From assembly GCA_003999685.1 (NCBI GenBank), contig CP021220.1, positions 496,001 to 560,000 on the forward strand: a DNA stretch of 64,000 bases, written 5' to 3'. The notes under the pieces were generated by a model. It saw only the letters and a program-made list of their open reading frames with translations, made no database searches and had not been told where the DNA came from. Position numbers and translations under genes: made by a program. Below are positions 1-14,821 of the stretch, in pieces. The number at the start of each line of letters is the position of its first letter. Position 1 is the stretch's first letter. The stretch comes from Taiwanofungus camphoratus (taxonomy: Eukaryota > Basidiomycota > Agaricomycetes > Polyporales > Taiwanofungaceae).

Positions 1-1489
1 CGGGATGTGAGGCTTCAAAGTCCCATTCCATTTGGAAGGTGTGTGCGCTCCGCCCGTTCGTGTTGATATGTTCAAACTGTCATGCAAATTTGGTTGACCA
101 ATCATGTGTTTTCCGTGCTATCGGCCAGTCTCTGAGACGGTGTTTTCGTAACGCGGCGCTGTTCATCGAAGGTCGCGAGGCGCAAGTTACCGTTGCGGGA
201 CCGTATTTGCTTTACGCGGTTAGAACTTGGCGCTATTGTGGATGATGAACCTGTACATTATCGTAAGCTTAAACCTGATGCCAGCGGACCAACTGAATCA
301 TCCCGGCACAGCTAGTCGGCTTTCTCCGTCTCGTAATACACTGGATTTTTCAGATGTGAAGCTAGTACTACATTGTGTATATAGGGCTGACATATGTTTA
401 AGTGCTGTCTTGTGAGTTGTCAGAAGTAGCCAACGGCAACTTATCTATCAGGCAAAGCCGAAGCAACCTGAAAAGGTAAGCAGTCCCCCAGGACCATTTG
501 CCGAGCATGAGGTTTGCGTAATGCTCAGTCACCAAAGCGACTGCCCGTTGCGCCCCGTCGACATCTACGATGCGTCTATGCCATACAAGGTCGTTAGAAA
601 ATCGGATATTGCAAGGACGTCCGTCAGTTCAGGCCAGGGTCGACACTTCGCTAGCTGTACTGTAAGTACCAGCTATGAAGGCGATCTTATTTCCCATAGG
701 CTAGGGAGTCCGAGTATGAGTCCGGGAGGCTCTCAAAGTGGTAGCGGAGATACTCCCTGGCGATCTGAGACGAGCTTGAGATGCCCAGAGGCACCTGATC
801 TGTTTCATTCCAATCTATCTGTCTTTCTTGTGCTCTTTCCTACATGCCATTCATTCAAGCTAAACACAGGATCTTCTTCCATTTGATCATAAGATAAGAG
901 GTAAGTATGCTTGTATGTGTGAGCGGAGAGAACTTCATCCAGGCTAGGTTGAGTATCCCGCAACGGAGGCGAGCGAGCCAGATCGCTTCAGTTACTTACG
1001 GTGCAGGGTGGGTCCGCTGTGGATCCAGGCCCCCATGTGGAGATTTGGAACTCGATACCTCGCTAATTATCAGGAAGAAATGTAACCCACCGCTGTAACC
1101 CTGAATTGCAGACCCTTCGGCTAAGTTTTCTGACGTTTTTACTCATAGCCGAGGCCGAGCATATGCAAGCACGCCCCAACCAAATTGCAACGAATTTAGC
1201 GACATTTACGCGCTTTCGGACGGAGGCTTTCAGTCTCAAGTACCTGAAGGCCTGTTGAACTGTCGAGTGTTTTGCACCCGGCATTATGTGTCAAGAAGGT
1301 GGTCAGGTAAGTGACCTATATAATTATGTAATCTACTTAGGGGCCTCTTTACCGAAATGTCCGAAACCAATATTATTCCGGCATCAATTACCCGGCAAGT
1401 TGCGACAACACTACGACCAAAGCTTAATTTTATCAAAGATCGCGACCGCGGATGGTTCCACACAGAGCGCATGTCGCGCGGACGGAGGT
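1..1489 (+). other. Unresolved left-edge region with possible exons of an unidentified gene
   Basis: No confident gene model. Strong donor-like sites (GTAAGT/GTAAGC) lie near 477, 662, 900 and 1305. Two stretches look exon-like. From 1111 to 1304, after a CAG acceptor, one frame is open for 64 codons. From 1341, after a TTAG acceptor, another frame stays open for about 46 codons to a TAG at 1487-1489. A join of the second half of the first stretch (donor at 1305) to the second is in phase. I recognise no domain in any of these. They may be the 3' part of a gene that starts left of the window, or chance open frames. The TAG would end only a few bases before the TATA-like box of the FYVE gene, which argues against it. 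Confidence 0.25.
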
Positions 1490-1493
1490 AGAA

Positions 1494-1500
1494 TATATAA
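1494..1500 (+). promoter_or_regulatory. TATA-like box of the FYVE gene
   Basis: The sequence TATATAA lies 91 bases upstream of the proposed ATG at 1591 and is followed by a CT-rich tract (about 1530-1640), a common arrangement of fungal core promoters. It supports 1591 as the true start. Inference from position and sequence only. Confidence 0.45.
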
Positions 1501-1590
1501 CGGAGGCAGATGCTTCCCTGACGTGCGCTGCCTCCTCCGAGGACTCCTCCCCTACTTCCGAATAGACGTCTCCTCCCCCTTCCCTATTCT

Positions 1591-2909
1591 ATGGCCTTCG
1601 CTGTTGTGCTTGCCTCTCGCCTCCGCTCCTTCTCTCCCTCACCTCACAATTTGTCTGTTGACTCGAGGGTTGAGAGCGCAAGTATAGCATCGTCACAGGG
1701 TGCGTGCTCTAAGACGTTCCCTGATTCCCTACCATAACGCTCATATCATCCTCTTTTTGTAGACACATGTGCCTCTTCTCTAGGGAGCTCTTCACTGAGT
1801 CCTTCTCTTGACTCCCGCTCGTGTGTCTCAGAGCCGGGGTCTCTGCCGTCGACATACGAATCTAATCGCATGCGACGGAATGAGCACCTTGCAGTCCTAC
1901 TACCTAAGCGTCTATGGAAAGTAAGTTTGAACTTTTGTGTGTTGGCATCTGTGACCACAATAACACGTGATTCCTCATTTCCGTCGTTGCACAGCCCGAC
2001 GCGCAGGCGTCCTATTGTGATATCTTTCTTTGCCATAAGAAGTTCTCGATTTGGGAGCGAAGACATGTTAGTGGGATCTATCTATCATATGTTCCAAATC
2101 TCCGTGCTCACCGTACCGTGTTAACTTGTAGCATTGTAGAAAGTGCGGCGGTGTATTTTGTGCTCAATGCACCATGCATATGACCGCGCTCCTTGATACG
2201 TCAAATTTAGAGTTTTTCCATCCTCCCCGAGACGTTCCTATTGCGGCGTTTGATTCTCCTACATCACCGGTAGTCCCATCAAGGGTCTGTGACGATTGTT
2301 GGGATCAGATTCACGGAGCTCGCACTCCTCGTTTTCCTATGATCAAACTGTCGGCGCCAGTAGCGGTGTTGAAAGATTTGAAGGAGTCCGACTCGAGTTC
2401 ATCATCTGTTGCATCTTCCTTGTCGACACCATCTGATGGCTCCGCATTCATCCGGCGCTCCATACGTCGCGTACAGACTTCACCTCGTATACCCGCGTCC
2501 CCGCTCCGTTCGCCGATTCCGATGCCACAGTCTGTCACAGGAGTTCATGTTGCAGACAGTGAGCCCTCATTCGGTGAGCTAGAGAGTTATCCCCTTGCCC
2601 GTGCTAGCACCATTTGCAAAGCATCTGGTGGTGGCCGATGGAAGCCCGAACCTTGTAAGAACTTTGTTGGGTACCGGATACCTGGCAGCAAGGCAGCCTA
2701 CGAAATCGAACTGGAGCGGGAGGAAGAGGAATACCGCAGACGTCGCACGAATCCTATCATCAGAGATGGAGGTATGTGTGCTTCAACTTTTGTGAGGAAT
2801 CTTGAACTCAAAGATATTCATTTGGCTTGATGTAGATATTCAGACTCGTGCTCCTCGCGAACTTGAGCCTCGCTCTCCCGCCGGCCCAATTCGGTTCTCT
2901 ACTTTTTAA
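1591..2909 (+). CDS. FYVE zinc-finger protein
   Basis: Five exons (1591-1699, 1763-1920, 1995-2066, 2132-2771, 2836-2909) join in phase to about 350 residues. A FYVE domain lies at about residues 85-165: WKPD (the WxxD element), a CX4C first zinc pair as in many fungal FYVE domains, RRHHCRKCGG (the basic RRHHCR signature that binds phosphatidylinositol 3-phosphate) and a last CDDCW pair. The remaining C-terminal half is Ser/Pro-rich and ends in a charged Glu/Arg stretch. No RING, ankyrin, VHS or kinase domain is present, so it is neither Pib1, Upa1, Vps27 nor Fab1 in architecture. FYVE proteins of this kind sit on early endosomes or vacuole membranes; the precise role here is unknown. The Upa2-like gene follows in the same direction, 549 bases downstream. 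The start is supported by the upstream TATA-like box. Confidence 0.85.
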
Positions 2910-3458
2910 TCTTGTTGATTGTTGATTGTAAGATTATGCCTTGTTAATACCCTGACCTTACCCACTGCCGTGCATTCTGTTGTCGATACCTACCTCACCT
3001 TACTCATTTTTATACCGCGTATTATTGTTCTGTGATCAGAGCTTCATGTCATATACCTTGCTGTTAGTGTACCATTGTTGTTAATACCTTGTATTTTTTC
3101 TGCAGTTGTTCATGTTGTTAGCTATAATTGTTGTGTCGGTTCTTGGTGGCTGAATAGACTCTTGCTCTGCTGGGTGTTCTGTAACCTGCCCACGGAATAG
3201 ATACCTGTGCCAGCGCGACATTTCTAAGGCCAAATAGGCAGTGGCCTGAGAAGCCAATTTGCGCGTGAACCACGTGGCGTGAGTGCCGATTGGATTTTAG
3301 TACTGCTGTTTCTCCTCGTCGTCGGACAGGACGCGCTATACCACCCGTCCCAGGTCCTTGATACCCTCCATTTCAACTGGCCTCCCATCTCTGAGGCCAG
3401 TGTCCTCGTGTCTACCCTACACCATCATTTCTAGAGCTGGTGCCGCATAGTTCAAGTC
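2910..3458. other. Intergenic region, FYVE to Upa2-like gene
   Basis: T-rich sequence after the FYVE stop, probably its 3' UTR, then pyrimidine-rich sequence close to the ATG at 3459 that probably holds the promoter and 5' UTR of the next gene. No ORF, RNA gene or repeat was seen. Confidence 0.5.
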
Positions 3459-6400
3459 ATGGCGATGCAACCTCGTCAGCAGTTATCGAGGCTACTCATT
3501 CCTCCAAACCTCAATCTTCAGCAGCCAGTCGCTTTTGGCGACAATGCGCCTATGTTTTCGCCTGGTCTTCCTACATCTTTGTCTCAAAGCATGCATCCTC
3601 CATTTGCTTTCAACGTGCCGAATCCTCTGCAAACTCCCATGCAGCCCAGCTTCTTCTCCCAACCTCCAGGCGCGCCAGGGCGGCCACCTCTTCACAGAAG
3701 CCAGCCTAGTGTTGCACACCTGGCAGCGGCAGGAATTTTTCCACCCGCTATGCCAATGACGCCCTTAGGCCAGAATGGGTTCCCCAACCCGATGCTTGCT
3801 GGCATGCAGCCCTTCGGTCAACCTTTCGCGCCGCGGAATAAACGATCGGGTAGCATAAGCGTAGGCGGACCACCGAAAGCGGTATTAGGTGGCCCGCAGC
3901 GCAAAGTGAGTCCCTTACCTCCAGCCGCCGCGACACCTCCAACGGCTCCTGCGACAAAGACGAAAAAAGTGGTGGTGAACTTGCCGCGCGAAACGATAGA
4001 GCCGGAAGGAGAACAGGTTCCAGCGCGTCCACCCTGGGCCAGGACGCCGTTGCGACCCTCTTCCCTACCGGAACAAGTTGATGTGCAACCGCCTGAGGTT
4101 GCGACGGCCGAGTCTTATCCACCAGATAGTTGGAGATATAATCTGCCGAATACAGTGGATGTATTTCTACCTGGCAAGGTTTGTTTGTTTGTTGCTGCCC
4201 TTTTTCTTTGACATTGAATGCATCATCGATCTTCGAATCTTTCGACGACGATTTCATGTCCGATCGATATTCTAGGCTGCTTGGAACTCCATCAAGCAGA
4301 GGATCATTGAAGAGAAGCTGGAGAGACTTGGCGTTGAAAGGGGATCGGGAAGCTCGGTGCCTCATATACATGCACCTCACGCCCGTGCTGCATCGGTACG
4401 TTGGGAGCGTGTGCTACACGTTCTCACAGCGATCTGATACTGGGCCGCAGATATCCTCCCCCGCAGATCCTGCCCTTCTCTTTTTCAAATTAAACAAGCT
4501 GCAGCAGTCGCAGGCAGCATCGTCATCCAATTCCTTATCGACATCGCCGCAGCCGCCTCTTAATTTGTCCCCATCTCCGAACCAGGTACCTCCGCGCTTC
4601 CAAAACCGGCACGGACACAGTATGTCACTTGCGCAGCCATCTTCCTACCAATCGCAGTCGCCTGTATACAACCCCGCTGCTGCCTTCAATCCGTTCGGGC
4701 CCAGCGCGACATTGGGCTCAGATCAGATATTTACCAGGATCTCTAATGTTCCTCTACCCGCATCAGTTGATAATATCCATGCACCGCAAGGTCGTACGCC
4801 GGCAAACTTTGCGTCTCTGGCACCCCCTCAGCCACTCTCAAGGCCAGAAAGCGGTCCGGACTTCATGCGAGGTTTTGGGTTAGATATCACTGAAGAAGAA
4901 GAAGAACCCGAAGAAGGGGCACTTGCCCGAGTAGAGGTACAAGAAGAGCGTGCTGAAACGGAGGTTGGGACAGATGCCACTCAGGAAGACAATGAGGATC
5001 TTGATCAAGACGGAGTCAGTACGGTGGCGCAGAGTCGAATTCATTCTCGACATGTATCTCGACTATCTGCCGCTTTGTCGTTAATGTCTGTGGGTGGGAC
5101 GACAGAACCTCTATCTGCTACCGCTGTCATGCCGCCGACGGAGGTTGTGCCGCTTCGAAGTCCTGTGGGAGGTGTTGAGGTCGATGACATGGATCAGGAT
5201 GCTGTTGGAGAGTGGACAGGCTCAGAAGATCTGCCAATTGTGGGTGAGACGTCGGAAGACGAGGTTCGTATCTTTTGTGTCAGCTTTCACTCAGGACTTC
5301 ATTACGAACTCACTTATGTAGAGTATTGGCGAGTGGTCTAACCCGTCGGATGAAGAGCGAGCTCGCCAACAGCGCCTTGAGCGGCGTATGCTCCGTCGGG
5401 CTAAGCACGTGCAGCAAGATCTAGAGACACCGCGTAGGCTGCCTAATTTCCCTCCTCCTCCCGAGACGCTACCGCAATATGTGCCTGGGCCAAAGGATGA
5501 CGACATTGTCTCGAATCCCAGTGAAGAGGGTCATGACCAGGATGCATACATATACACCGAACATGGCGGACACTACTCAAGACCGTCATCTCATCTTAGT
5601 GGTCAGGGTCGGCCACTGCCTCCTCTACCTAATTCGCGACCAGGATCTGCTCCGTACTCTTATCATGATCCTGCACTAGCGCACTCCCGGGAGGCGTCGG
5701 AACAGTATCTTCAGCCTGGCGGTCTCCACCCTCGCCCTGTACAGCCATTGACATCGACGTCGCGTGGAGAGTCTCTCAACCCTTTGGCAAAGCCTTTCGT
5801 CTTTGGTGTGAATCGCCAGTCAGATGCCTGGAGCTCAGCCTCAGCCGTCCAGCAACTTGTGACGACGCCTGTGCCTTTGCCGAACTTAGGCCATGCCCGC
5901 ACCCCTTCATTGGGGAAACCGCTCAATGCTGCAGCACAAGAGTTCAAACCCATGGGATTCACATTCCGACCGCCTCCAGGTGTACCACAGTTGACGTTTG
6001 AAGCTCCCCAACAGGTGCCTCGTCCATTGCCCACCCCTCCGGCCTCTATTCCGGAGGTAGTGAGGGCCACTCAAGGCAGGGAAAAGAGGCAACGTCGTCT
6101 CTCGAGTGTCACTCTTGACGGTGAAGATGAGGATGGTGTAAATACCATGTCCTCCTTCAAATTCCCCCCTTCCGGTGAGACTCTCAGAGCTGTGTCTGCT
6201 CCCGTCAGTCCTCCAGCCAGTGTGTTAGGCAAGGACACTTCAATGAATGCTGCAGCGAAACCGTTCACGTTCTCTGGCTTCTCTAACACGCTGCCAAGCA
6301 TCTCGCAACAGAAGGATACGCTCGCGCCTGTGAATGACGAGAATCAACCACTTGTGCAGAGCCCAACTGCGGATGGCACAGGCGCGGAATCTGCGCACGA

Positions 6401-9400
6401 GCTGCCTTTCCCGCCAACTATGAAATCGAAGAGAGCACCGATTCCTTTGGACTTCAAACATCCCGTTTCAACTAACACAGTACCCGCCGGCTTGTTCAAA
6501 GCTCTTGTCAACGCTGATGGCGATGACAGAACACGCCGGGCGGTCCGATCCCGGCTCAGTTCCAGGGATATCTACGAACACAGTCCTCGGCCATCTCTCG
6601 ATGATCTTAATGTTCCTCCGATCTCGCAGAGAATTTCGCGCAATCGTCTGTTCACAGATCCTGGATTACTGGAGTCATCGCCGAAGCATGGTGACATTTT
6701 CAGCCCAGAGAGGCCGGTGCGACGTTCATCACTGCCTCCTAGGCACCATGGGCCCGATTCATCAATTTCGGACATATCTGTTCCTCCAGTGAACCTTTCA
6801 AGACGCATTGAGATGCAACAGTACGAACAGAGGCTTGAAGATCTTCTTGACGAGAAGTTCGAGGACATGAAACAGGCATTGCAGGACTTCAAGCAGGGCT
6901 CAGATGGGCAGACATTGGATTCTTCTACGGAAGCTATGCTATCCGAGGTTGTCTCTCTTTTCCGTGCGCAATTGCAAGAGTCGGCTGCTCGGGGGTTGGA
7001 TGACAGCCAGATGGATGCTCGTGGTGAACTTGACTTCGAAGTCATCAAGGGCATAATTGAGCAGAAACAGGCTGAAACATGTGCACTCATTCAGAGAGAC
7101 ATTGCAGAACTCGCGAAGACCCGAGAGCAGGACCCTGTCCTCATGCGGATTGCTGAGGATCTTACCAATAGAACAGTGAACGCTGTTGTTACAGCGACAT
7201 CCCAGCTCGCCTTGCGACTGCAAGCAATGGAAAACTCGAGGCCTTCTCCGATTTCTGAGAGGGACGCTACCGTGCGGGAGTTCATGAATGCAATTGTGCC
7301 TCATCTTGCTGCTCTTCGTCCTGAACCGATCGATCATGAAGGCCTTACCGCCCAGCTCACTCAAGCAGTCAAGCCGCACATATCTCAACTCATTGATCTG
7401 GCCTCGGATAAGCGTGAGACTGCAGGTCTCATCGTGGACAGGCTTGTGCCTCTCATGCCTTCTTTACTTGCCACCACTCCAGACATCGATATGGAGCTTA
7501 TTGTTGGCCGCTTGACGACTGAAGTACGGAAGATTGTGGCACCGCTGGATGCGCATGAGATCAAGGAGCAAGTGTCTGATCTTGTAGTGGAACGTCTCGA
7601 TTCTCGATTGGCCGTACGAGACAGGGCATTCAACGTGGATGTCCTTACTGAGAAGGTAGCAGAAAGTATCCGTGGTATTCTAGCCCCTGTCCACGAGCTC
7701 CAAGCGGCCGTGGAGATGCTTGGACGAAAGGAACAGGTGCCCGTTGTTTCAAAGCTGGATTTGTCCTCAATTCGTAAAGAGGTGTCTAGTCTCCTGTCTG
7801 ATCTTCCTGAACGACTGGCTGCCGCGACAGAGGCGCTCGGCGGGGCTCAAGCTGAATTTAAGCAGAAAGTAGACGCTACTGCACAGAATGCTCCAATGGC
7901 GAAGAGTATTTCTCAGATCGAGGCCACCGTTAATGGGGTTGCGCACGACCATGAGAAGTTAGTTGCTCAGAATCAAGAGTTCTCCGATTTCTGCCAGGAC
8001 ATCATCAAACATATCAATGCGCTACCTGAAGCAATGGTTGAAGCTACCAGAATCCTTCAGAACGTTCATGCCGATTTCGCAGCTCGTGACACGTCGCAAA
8101 AGGACGCTGAGGAAATACGAAGGCTCATGACTACGAGCGCTGAACTTCAGGTGCAACTAGCAAAGGCCCGCGGAGCACATGGCCAAGTCCGAGTTGAGAA
8201 GGATATGCTCGCCGAGCGGTTGAAGAGTACTGAAGTTGAGAGAGATCGTTTGTCATCCAAGGTGGAGGAATTGCAACTGTCAGCTTCTGCTAAGCTGGCG
8301 GAAGCCACTACTACAGAAGCGAAGAATATTGAATTAGAGGAAGCCCTTGCTCGTGCTCTTGACCGGCTCAAGGCTGCAGATGTACAGGCGCAATCTGACC
8401 ACGAACGTATCTCCCAACTGGAGGCGCTCAATCGGGAACTGGGGACACAGAAGCAACAGTTGAAGTCCCAGGTAAGCCATCTTTCATGGAATCCACGTGT
8501 GGCCTCCATTAACGCTCTCGTTAGGTTGATTCCCTTGACTTGCGGGTTGCTTTCATCACTAGGGAGAAGGATAACATTGCTGAGGACCTTGTCCTTCAAC
8601 GCAGGCAGAGTGAAGAGTTAATCTCACAACAAAGCCATTGGGATGAACTGCGTCAAGCGTCAGAGCAAATCCAGATGCTCACGAAACTGGTCGGTCAACC
8701 TGACACTGAAGAAATCAAAGATTTGCGACGCATTCGCGACCGCAGCAAAGTCCTCGAAGGCGAACATGCAGTTCTCCAACGGCGCCTGAAGGAATACGAG
8801 AACAAAATGGCCAATAACGAGAAGGTCGCTCAGGCGTCTAGACAATCCCTCTCTCAAGCGCAGCAGCGCGCGATTGAGTGGGAGAGACGTGCCAAAGATT
8901 ATGAGAGTGAACTTCGGTCGACACAGACGAAACTCGACCAAACAGAGCAAGCGCAGGCACAGTTGGATGCAGACTACTCACTCGTAAAGTTGCAGCTGGA
9001 AGAAAGAGACGCAGAAGAACGCTTGGACAAGGTGAGGTTGCATTCTGATTGACCTCAGGTTTTACGCTGATACCGCTCTAGGACCGGCAGAGCAAACTGC
9101 GTGATCAAATCGCCTCACTCGAGGGGCAAGTCGCGCGTCTGCAGGCCGAGACAGACCAAGCGAAGAAAGCTGCAGCTATTGCGGCAGTCGCACAGCCAAC
9201 TGCGCGCTATCAGAATGGGCACATCCGCCCTCCGCGTCCGGACTCGCGCGCGAGTACCATCTATGCTGAGAGTCGCACTGGTACTCCGACAGCACAGTTC
9301 AACGGCTCACGCGGGCCTAGCGTCAGGGTGGCGACGCCGCCGCAGCCTTCGGTGTGGGATTCAATACACGCACCGGCCGGGCATGAGAGCCCGATGCGTC

Positions 9401-9519
9401 TGCCAATGACCCCCAAGGCTAAGCGACCTCCTTCGTATTATAATCGTCAGATACCATCTCCTACTCCGAGCAATGTTTCGGCCGCACCGACGCTCGGGAA
9501 TGACGGGTGGTGGTCATAG
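3459..9519 (+). CDS. Upa2-like multi-PAM2 coiled-coil scaffold protein
   Basis: Six exons (3459-4178, 4276-4395, 4451-5263, 5322-8471, 8525-9031, 9082-9519) join in phase to 1,915 residues. The first ~1,040 residues are Pro/Ser-rich and disordered. They carry three PAM2-like motifs: SLNPLAKPFVFG (about residue 701), LNAAAQEFKPMGF (about 752) and SMNAAAKPFTFSGF (about 857). PAM2 motifs bind the MLLE domain of poly(A)-binding protein; the second is closest to the consensus LNxxAxxFxP. Residues ~1,045-1,800 form a long coiled coil rich in Glu, Gln and Lys. The protein ends NDGWWS, with GWW at 1912-1914. PAM2 motifs, long coiled coil and terminal GWW together are the known architecture of Ustilago maydis Upa2, a core part of mRNA transport on moving endosomes. 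Orthology is inferred from architecture, not alignment; Upa2 has four PAM2 motifs and I see three here. Confidence 0.75.
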
Positions 9520-9838
9520 AAATTGCCCGGGCTAGCGTACTAACATCACTCATTTGTGCTTTATTACAAGTTTATTGGATCGCTGTCATTCACGCTTTCG
9601 GGTATATCTTCCTCATTTTTTCTAATTCTCTTGCAATCGAACCACACTTTATGCATATATGACTCGGTTCTTGAATACCACTCACCGCCGCATCTCATTC
9701 CCATTTCATATCCCATCCACGGCACGATATCCTCACTTGTTGTACACTTCTGCCACTTCCGGAATAAATTGCATTAATCTACATCAAAGCTGAGAAATAC
9801 GCATGCAATCAGCAAGGGTGATATTTGTATGGGACCGT
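9520..9838. other. Convergent intergenic region, Upa2-like and Osh genes
   Basis: About 320 bases between two stop codons. T-rich on the + strand, as expected for facing 3' UTRs. Nothing else recognised. Confidence 0.5.
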
Positions 9839-11730
9839 CTATTGGGACCGTGATTGTGGAGACGGCCAGATCCAATTCTTCACGGCTTGTACAGCCTCCT
9901 GGGGGTCTTCCGGTAGTCTGTCGAGAAGAACTATAAGTCACTTTGTGAGGAGGTCAATTCGATCACGACATACTTGATCTTCGGTCCCCACCGCTTGTCT
10001 CTATCCTGCTGGAAGAAGCGTGGGACATGTACCTGTCCACTTTCATCCCGCTTCCGGCGCTCCTCGCGCTGCCCCTCTTCAACTGCTGTCTTCGACTCCG
10101 TCGCGGCCTCCATGTCCCTCGCGTCGATCGCCTGCGTCAGCTTCGACCACAGGCTGCACCAAGCGATTACCACGTGAAATGCAGGAAGGCTATGAGACCC
10201 AGGTGAGAGCGCTGTGAAGTTGCACAAACGCACCGACGCGACTCATTCAGCTCCTGCTCCTCTTCCGGCGCGACCCACTTCGGCGCGATCTTGTCGCCGT
10301 CTTTCAGTACGTCGAACAGCACGCGCTCTCCTCCAGCCTGACGCGCCAGACATACAATGACATGGTTTTGGGTCAGAGACAGACATCATCGACACGCACA
10401 GCCGACGCGCACCTTTTTCTTGTACTTCATCACGGTACTCCACTTCCCGCACAGCTCGCCGCTATCTGAGCTCCCCCGGCGTATCCGCCCCGCGATCCCA
10501 TTATATGTCCCGGAGAAGTACCCCTGCGCCACGGTGCCTCAGTGACGGCGCAAGGGTGTGTAGGGACGGAAACGGCTACCTTCGTCTTAAACTGGATGTC
10601 CGCATAGAACGCCGTCCGGTCGTTCTTCGCCGTGCACGAGTCGCCGAGCTCGAGCACCATCTTGCCCCACAGGATACCGCGCGCATACATGTTGGGCATC
10701 GAGATCACGTACTCTGTCGTGGCGTATCTATAAGCGCTCCAATCGGGATGTATCATTGAACGACCCACCGCCGTCGTCTGGCCGCCCCATGAGGTAGATG
10801 CGGTTCTCGCCCTCCATGGTCGTCGAGACGCTGTTGCCCAGGAACTTGGACTTGGGCCTGAGCTCGCCGACGATTGCGACCTTGTTCGCGGGCGAGACGT
10901 AGTAGAAGGCGGACACCGGCGGGTGATGCGATACTGGTGTTGCAACGAGCGCCGGATGGTCAGTCGAGTCCGGTTGTAATGGAGATGGGGACACGGGCTC
11001 ACCTTGCTCGGCAATGTAGAAGCCCTGCGAGCCGTCGGGGTAGTCATATCTACAGCGGAAGAACTCGCCGAGGATGGGATTGTAACTACGGCAGGCGGGG
11101 CTCTGTACACACATTCTCGCCGCAAGACAGAAATGTATATCACTCACGGCTTCTTTACGCCCTTTGGCTTTATATGCCAGCCCGAGAGATAATATTGCAA
11201 TACGCGGAGGAACCGCTCTTCGGGGTCATCACATTGTTCAGCACTGCCAGAACACAAGATCTAATCATTGTGTACAGAGGAAAGTAGACGCACTTGCCCG
11301 AAGATGAGGTCGGGGTGCGACATGAAGTCGGTGATGCGCTCGAGCATGCTACGCGGCTCGAGCACGAAGGTGGGGAACGTGACCTTCGAGAGGTCCATCC
11401 CGACCCTGCGAAACAAAGGACATCACCATCACCAACGCGCCTCCCGATGCACGCAGCATACGCGTCTCGGCGGCCACGCCGTCGCAAGTGAAGCACACGC
11501 ACCTGAGTTGGGAGATCAGCGATGTGATGATGGAGCCCTCCTTCTCGTCCCTGTATTCAACATCGTCATCAGCATCGGCGGGGCTAGAGTAGTAGAACAT
11601 GGCGCAGCGGGAACGCGACGGACAAGATCGATGTGTCGTCTGGCTCTGTATCCTCGGGGATTTTGTCCTCTAGGGAACTCCCGCGTGGTCTGTGGACCTT
11701 GGAGCTCGCCTGATTGAATAGACCCATCAT
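9839..11730 (-). CDS. Oxysterol-binding-protein-related lipid transfer protein (Osh6/7-like)
   Basis: Eleven exons on the minus strand (11730-11624, 11550-11503, 11405-11298, 11243-11148, 11085-11003, 10933-10769, 10713-10580, 10523-10413, 10337-10234, 10153-9974, 9917-9839) join in phase to 404 residues. The protein is almost only the ORD domain, without PH, ankyrin or FFAT segments. It shows a lid region ([15 protein letters not shown]), [11 protein letters not shown] and the family signature SHHPP. This short form and the sequence around the lid resemble yeast Osh6/Osh7, which exchange phosphatidylserine for PI4P between ER and plasma membrane; the substrate here is inferred. The start uses the first of two adjacent ATGs. 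The third intron must begin with GC (donor GCAAGT at 11297) to keep the frame into [19 protein letters not shown]. The gene is convergent with the Upa2-like gene. Confidence 0.9.
11244..11297 (-). other. GC-AG intron in the Osh gene
   Basis: Donor GCAAGT, acceptor GGCAG. A GT donor four bases downstream (GTGCGT) shifts the frame to an immediate stop, whereas the GC donor continues into conserved [15 protein letters not shown]. Confidence 0.75.
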
Positions 11731-12517
11731 GGCTGATGGCCGGGGTGTGTGCTGCAGGCGAGGGGGCGAATGGGGCGTGGATCACCCGAAATGGAGTGTT
11801 CAGTATGTAAGTGGCCGTGAGGATGTTATACGACTAGGGGCAGCACACGCAGACAGATGGCATGCAGACGAAAGCAACTCGAGATAATAAATGGTCGCCC
11901 AGGTGCGGTGAGAGGGAATTGTTGCGGCGCAGTCTGCTGTTAGGAGGTGGTGGTGGCAGGATGCAGGCAAGGGAGATATTTGTGCAGCCGGCCACAGCCT
12001 CATCGTCTACTTTAGCGGCTACTCTCAGTCTGCCGTCGTGACGCATCTTCACTACTTCCATAGGCAGGCGCCCCACATTCCACTTTTTCTCCTCAGCGCC
12101 TTCCCGAGCTTGGCCTGCACATGAGCGCTGAGCGGTCGCACCCAGCTCAACAATTTCGGAATATCATATTCGAATCACCTGTACTTAGTGCCATTACTTC
12201 CAAGCCACGGTCGCTGTGTTCGTCAACTCAATTAGTCAAATCATCTTGGCAACTTCGGAACCGGGGCGAACGCAGTCAGCTGCTCTGTGATTGCGCCTTC
12301 AAATTTGACTCTAGTCATTACTTGACACGAGCAGCGTATCTAAATAACGTGCTGTACATACTGTCAAGATACTGCGAACACAACATGGGAGGAGCCAAAG
12401 TCAGGCGAGCTATCCAGCCCTGATCTGTGAGCCCATTGCCCGAGGCGATAGTTGACAGTGAACACAACAGTACTACTAGAAAATCATCCTGCGTGTCCTG
12501 AATACCCAAACCACACC
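11731..12517. other. Intergenic region upstream of the Osh gene
   Basis: Probably holds the promoter and 5' UTR of the Osh gene and the 3' UTR of DBP3, which lies upstream on the same strand. Short frames on both strands show no recognisable domain. No repeat or RNA gene was seen. Confidence 0.4.

Positions 12518-14821
<2,304 letters not shown>

Noticed and set aside
6572-7090. 172-codon minus frame inside the Upa2-like gene
   Set aside because: Shadow of the coiled-coil exon; no domain.
11800-12003. Small minus frame as an N-terminal extension of the Osh protein
   Set aside because: Not in phase with exon 1 and no similarity to ORP N-termini.
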